From: Bernardetia sp. ABR2-2B
Lineage (GTDB): Bacteria; Bacteroidota; Bacteroidia; Cytophagales; Bernardetiaceae
Length of the DNA: 64,000 nt
Assembly: GCF_037126435.1 (NCBI RefSeq)
Contig: NZ_CP147020.1
Location: 4,849,001 to 4,913,000 of the forward strand
Direction: 5' to 3'
Under the pieces are notes generated by a model that was not told the DNA's origin, did no database searches, and saw only the letters and a list, made by a program, of their open reading frames with translations. Both the position numbers and the translations under genes were made by a program. This document shows, in pieces, positions 62,401 through 64,000 of the stretch (position 1 is the stretch's first letter; each line of letters starts with the position of its first letter).

Positions 62401-64000
62401 AACTTGGACAGCAACTGATGCAAGTGGGAACACAGCAACAGCTACTCAAATCGTAACAGTTATAGATAATCAAGCTCCTTTAGTTCCTGCATTATCAAAT
62501 GTAACCAGCGAATGTTCGGTAACACTTACAGCACCAACCACAACAGATAATTGTGCAGGTACAATCACAGGAACGACAACCACAACATTCCCAATTACAA
62601 CACAAGGAACAACAGTTGTGAATTGGAACTTTAATGATGGAAATGGAAATAGTTCATCGGTAAGTCAAGTAGTAACGATTGCAGATTTGACTCCACCAGC
62701 AACTCCTGTTTTAGCAGATATAAATAGTGAGTGTTCTATTACTCCTACTGCACCAACAACTACTGATAACTGTGCAGGAACAATTACAGGAACAACAACT
62801 ACTGTCTTTCCAATTACAGCACAAGGAACAACCGTTGTTACTTGGAGATTTGTAGATGCAAATGGAAATTCTGTTACAGCAGACCAAAATGTAGTTATCA
62901 ATGATGTAACGCCACCAGCAGTTCCAACTTTGGCAGACGTAAACTCATCTTGTTCTATTACTCCTACTGCACCAACAACTACTGATAACTGTGCAGGAAC
63001 AATTACAGGAACAACAACAACCGTATTTCCAATTACAGCACAAGGAACGACTGTTGTAACTTGGACATTTACCGATGCAAATGGAAACTCTGTTACAGCA
63101 GACCAAAATGTAGTTATCGATGACGTAACACCACCAGTAACACCAGTTTTGGCAGATGTAAATGCTTCTTGTTCGACGATACCAGCAACACCAACCACAA
63201 CAGATAATTGTGGCGCACTAGTTACAGGAACAACAACAACTATTTTCCCAATTACAGCAACAACTGTAATTACTTGGACATTTACAGATGTTAGTGGAAA
63301 CTCTACGACAGCAGATCAAAACGTAATTATTAATGATGCAATTGCTCCAGTAGTTCCAGTTTTACCTGATTTTGTAGCAGAGTGTTCTGCAAACCCAACA
63401 ATACCAACAACAACAGATAATTGTGCAGGTACAGTAATAGGAACAACAACAACTGTATTCCCAATTACAACACAAGGAGCAGTAGTAGTTACTTGGACAT
63501 TTGATGATGGAAATGGAAATTCTGTTACAGCAAATCAAAATGTAATTGTAAATGATATGACACCTCCAGTAGTTCCTTTCTTATCTACTCTTTCTGATGC
63601 TTGTTCGATTACGCCAACAGCACCAACAACAACAGATAACTGTGGTGGGACAATTACAGGAACAACAACAACTGTATTTCCAATTACAACCCAAGGCGTA
63701 ACAATAGTAACTTGGACGTTTACGGATACAAATGGAAATTCTATTACAGCAAATCAAAGTGTCGTTATCAATGACATCATACCACCTGCTGTTCCAACAT
63801 TAGCAGATGTAACGGCTCAATGTTCAGTTACTCCAACTGCGCCAACCACGACAGATAATTGTGGTGCAACAATTACAGGAACAACAACTACTGTATTTCC
63901 AATTACAACTCAAGGAACAACCATAGTAACTTGGACATTTACAGATGCAAATGGAAATACAAGTACAGCAGACCAAAATGTAATTGTTGATGACGTTACG
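56489..64000 (+). CDS. Giant beta-helix/ASH/HYR repeat surface protein, 3' end beyond the window
   Basis: An open frame of at least 2504 codons with no stop before the window ends. A long basic n-region (to ~35) leads into a hydrophobic segment HYFFVLLFMFFTPFGYSA (~35-52), so it is probably exported. Three modules follow (56636-58550, 58550-59602, 59603-61935). Each has an opening SGxGSLREA/SLRQA block, right-handed beta-helix repeats, an NNYWG sequence and a choice-of-anchor D (ASH-like) domain with DFDP-type strands. An Ig-like linker (61936-62225) and one HYR-like domain (to ~62460) come next. Then come exact 73-residue repeats from 62474. A T9SS sorting domain would be expected at the missing C-terminus. 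The likely role is adhesion or matrix formation. Confidence 0.88.
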   Translation, partial: MSSTTTFTSLKQQKPTCFKEPLLKKVKKTYINWKHYFFVLLFMFFTPFGYSATFTVSSLADSGTGSLREAITLANANADADIIEFSVNGIINLATPLPSITRPLTIDGTSTPGYVFETNMIWIRTIGNAIQANSSGVTQLTIKGLDLSNPTTDYSGTGLYIRNASNVLIDELIIKKRGTAILVQNSTDVTITDSKIVDNTVGVRLENLYSGSIPNGISMSGNSIKGSLNNDLYIRNIDNLIISDGTIANTNISFSESLDGNNDFYSYNNYNYGDGSIYIIQCDNIEIRNIDVSSLTERGAGVNISNCQNVLIDNITAKNREAGVAAYNTTDITITNCDFRDNTPSYSYNESAIFLSTILSNTLQGGVLIEDNQFGIENRTTIGRLLYVANSNNIVVSDGTYIGTNIALPSLLEMDFPLSFDNVFALEIHNLTIKSPTLRGTGISIESGGTTQVDNITFENKNIGMYVESSLNTNITCSSFVRNGNAIEISDNSTDVSVENTTFVCNTLAIENAMINSIDAQNNYWGESDGSISASGSGDAYTGLVDATNPLASQNTCAPVVLVSEIEIEGNSLAIPDEDTTPIVGDNTDFGSILFTTGSIEKTFTINNNGDGILNISSISRSGTNAGEFAIGGITFPASVAVGGSATFTVTFDPISVGDRFATISIVSDDCDKSPYTFAVKGKGDPLTTTVTNLDDSGVGSLRQAITNSQINPGADVIDFTVQGIINLTSSLPTINQPLTIDGTTAPSYAVGSPTVTVSINNRIFYVSSVNGFSLLGLNITSNGSVVNEGLYIVNSQNVTIEGNIFQNKTFGLRILNAGVGYSIACNTFKANQYGIYLQSTSSDFASFINNSFYCNTTYAIYNTSGVTIDAENNYWGNSTGSSTDGGVGDAYSGNITATNPLATANACSPTVPLSVINTQGNSITISNGDTTPATTDDTDFGNTLFVGGTVTKTYTIQNTGNAPLVISNIYSSGANSSEFTRGGISLPATIAAAGSTTFTMRFDPLTVGTRTATVNIASNDCDKSPYTFSVKGIGDPLSTVVTNLNNSGAGSLRQAMLNSETNPGADVITFTVQGTISQSFSLPTLTQPTEIDGTSAPGYATGVPSITIARTSTVFTISNASNVELKALDISNPSSNFLGNAIQITNSSRITIDEVIAKKRIRSVSATSVTDLTITNSDFRDSGSSDTNGAITINGLSQSLLSGGILMNDNQFGAENLTPVQVLNIQSANYLRISDGTVGGTNITMDNSGLDMASPFKFDLVNYSRIDKLDFTNSTSSFNGIAINSTNCRDLRINDIIAKKRRIAIKGSDNIDIRITNSDLRDSGSNPSEGAITMNSPFSSSLNGGVYFVDNQFGAEALNPTHTLVMTEASNLIISNSTSGSTNITIDTGGGRVLYPITLNDVDNSTIRNVDLSRGAAGFEGYGIWAYNNCQGLTITNTTIKRRLSALVVEGATDVRVTNNDFRDSGSNRAALVLWDITSSILPGGMLVAANQFGAENQNPARTIHLQRVRDIVISDGTTTGTNINLASGLDVEYPVLLSDVDNVAISELDFSSSVANAGNGIAIYISDVASNSSQNVSVDKVTIANKFYGVYVERSVDISLTCNLFTGNNIGLQVVGNVLIPSTFTTISNNNFGCNTVAINNTTTSNLNAQNNYWGAADGSVTDAGSGDSYLGNVDVSNFLTTASACAKALPVTEINVKGNTLTILDGDITPRTDDGTDFEGIQVTSGVISKTFTIENTGSSPLTVTSISTTGTHASDFTISGVTIPTSVASNSSTTFVVDFDPSALGIRTATVVINNNDCSEGVYDFAIQGEGSLPASITLEAINPTSYCSGTTISVPFNTTGSFGGANTFTAELSDASGNFPAIATATGTSPIALTIPNSATSSSNYVVRVVASNPAIQSANSSAITITQDITNPVITAPAPISVVADAGLCTAVISNLGTPTATDNCNAPTVTNNALANFPLGATTVTWTATDASGNTATATQIVTVIDNQAPLVPALSNVTSECSVTLTAPTTTDNCAGTITGTTTTTFPITTQGTTVVNWNFNDGNGNSSSVSQVVTIADLTPPATPVLADINSECSITPTAPTTTDNCAGTITGTTTTVFPITAQGTTVVTWRFVDANGNSVTADQNVVINDVTPPAVPTLADVNSSCSITPTAPTTTDNCAGTITGTTTTVFPITAQGTTVVTWTFTDANGNSVTADQNVVIDDVTPPVTPVLADVNASCSTIPATPTTTDNCGALVTGTTTTIFPITATTVITWTFTDVSGNSTTADQNVIINDAIAPVVPVLPDFVAECSANPTIPTTTDNCAGTVIGTTTTVFPITTQGAVVVTWTFDDGNGNSVTANQNVIVNDMTPPVVPFLSTLSDACSITPTAPTTTDNCGGTITGTTTTVFPITTQGVTIVTWTFTDTNGNSITANQSVVINDIIPPAVPTLADVTAQCSVTPTAPTTTDNCGATITGTTTTVFPITTQGTTIVTWTFTDANGNTSTADQNVIVDDVT
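57500..61060 (+). repeat. ~141-residue beta-helix units inside the giant protein
   Basis: A unit opening with DFRD (or DLRD) recurs at 57500, 60023, 60446 and 60872. It contains GGxLxxDNQFGAEN (or a variant), ISDGT...GTNI and DVDN. The last three are 423 and 426 bp apart, showing tandem duplication within the third module. Confidence 0.7.
62474..64000 (+). repeat. Tandem 219-bp (73-residue) HYR/Ig-like repeats
   Basis: Seven complete units begin at 62474, 62693, 62912, 63131, 63344, 63563 and 63782. Six are 219 bp and one (63131-63343) is 213 bp, lacking two codons. An eighth would start at 64001. Core residues are C..TPTAPTTTDNC, TITGTTTTVFPIT and WTFTDANGNS. Conserved Cys pairs suggest a disulfide in each unit. 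Confidence 0.9.

Noticed and set aside
61501-63198. Several long minus-strand frames of up to 177 codons with internally repeated Val/Thr-rich sequence
   Set aside because: They are the antisense shadow of the repeat region of the giant plus-strand gene; the repeats keep the opposite frame free of stops.
1-64000. tRNA, rRNA, insertion-sequence transposase or prophage genes
   Set aside because: I looked for conserved rRNA stretches, tRNA-like cloverleaf ends and transposase motifs and found none; weak tRNA-like folds cannot be excluded without a covariance search.

Overview
The window is about 64 kb of AT-rich DNA from a bacterium of the phylum Bacteroidota, most likely a marine Cytophagales-type glider (a Bernardetia/Flexibacter-like genome is my guess, not a proof). 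The grounds are: a 1999-residue secreted protein with the C-terminal domain used for type B sorting by the type IX secretion system; families common in this phylum (DUF349, DUF3667, DUF4159, DUF5916, cupin, OmpH-like lipoproteins); start sites without clear Shine-Dalgarno sequences; and promoter-like TAnnTTTG elements. I saw no rRNA, tRNA, CRISPR array, phage or insertion-sequence transposase.

Layout. 0.3-6.6 kb (minus strand): kdsD for Kdo/LPS synthesis, a small membrane protein, a TPR/coiled-coil/PP2C (SpoIIE-type) signalling phosphatase, a two-domain universal stress protein, a small lipoprotein and a THUMP-type RNA methyltransferase. 7.0-18.7 kb: an LptF/LptG-type permease, a NUDIX hydrolase, a large DUF349 protein, an OmpH/Skp-like lipoprotein, phosphatidylserine decarboxylase, a stand-alone JAMM/JAB metalloprotease, RsmE and a DUF4159 protein, mixed with small hypothetical proteins. 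18.8-30.2 kb: the giant T9SS substrate, a PaaE-like ferredoxin reductase, a hybrid histidine kinase with a Hpt domain, and a cupin. 30.3-43.3 kb: EttA, DUF3667, Uma2-type nuclease, DUF1415, an enlarged RodA, a family 2 glycosyltransferase followed by four tandem paralogous membrane-anchored proteins of unknown function, and a methylcrotonyl-CoA-carboxylase-like carboxyltransferase. 43.6-47.3 kb: a DUF5916 outer-membrane-type protein and two tandem coiled-coil lipoproteins. 47.4-55.1 kb (minus strand, closely spaced, possibly one operon): an FAD reductase, four paralogues of an unrecognised zinc-motif membrane protein interrupted by a UPF0175/DUF3368 toxin-antitoxin pair, a HEAT-like protein and LhgO. 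55.2-64 kb: a DCC-family thiol oxidoreductase and an enormous beta-helix/ASH/HYR repeat adhesin that runs off the end of the window.

The most unusual structure lies outside the genes. At least eleven intergenic places carry short arrays built on a strict 7-bp period (families TACGAAT/ATTCGTA, ACTGATA/TATCAGT, CTAATCA, CCATTTA+TCACTAA, TCCCAAT, AGATTTT+AGAANTN). Most arrays abut a stop or a start codon. Several share the same order of variant heptamers, and one array sits in frame inside the FAD reductase gene. They resemble the short tandemly repeated repetitive (STRR) sequences known from cyanobacteria. Two other dispersed palindromic elements also occur, a roughly 45-bp dyad and a GTTGGTGT...ACACCAAC hairpin.

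Functionally, the envelope is the main theme: Kdo synthesis, LPS export, lipid decarboxylation, cell-wall elongation, outer-membrane chaperone, glycosyl transfer, and T9SS-secreted or surface adhesins. The rest is translation and RNA maintenance (RsmE, THUMP methyltransferase, EttA) and signal transduction.
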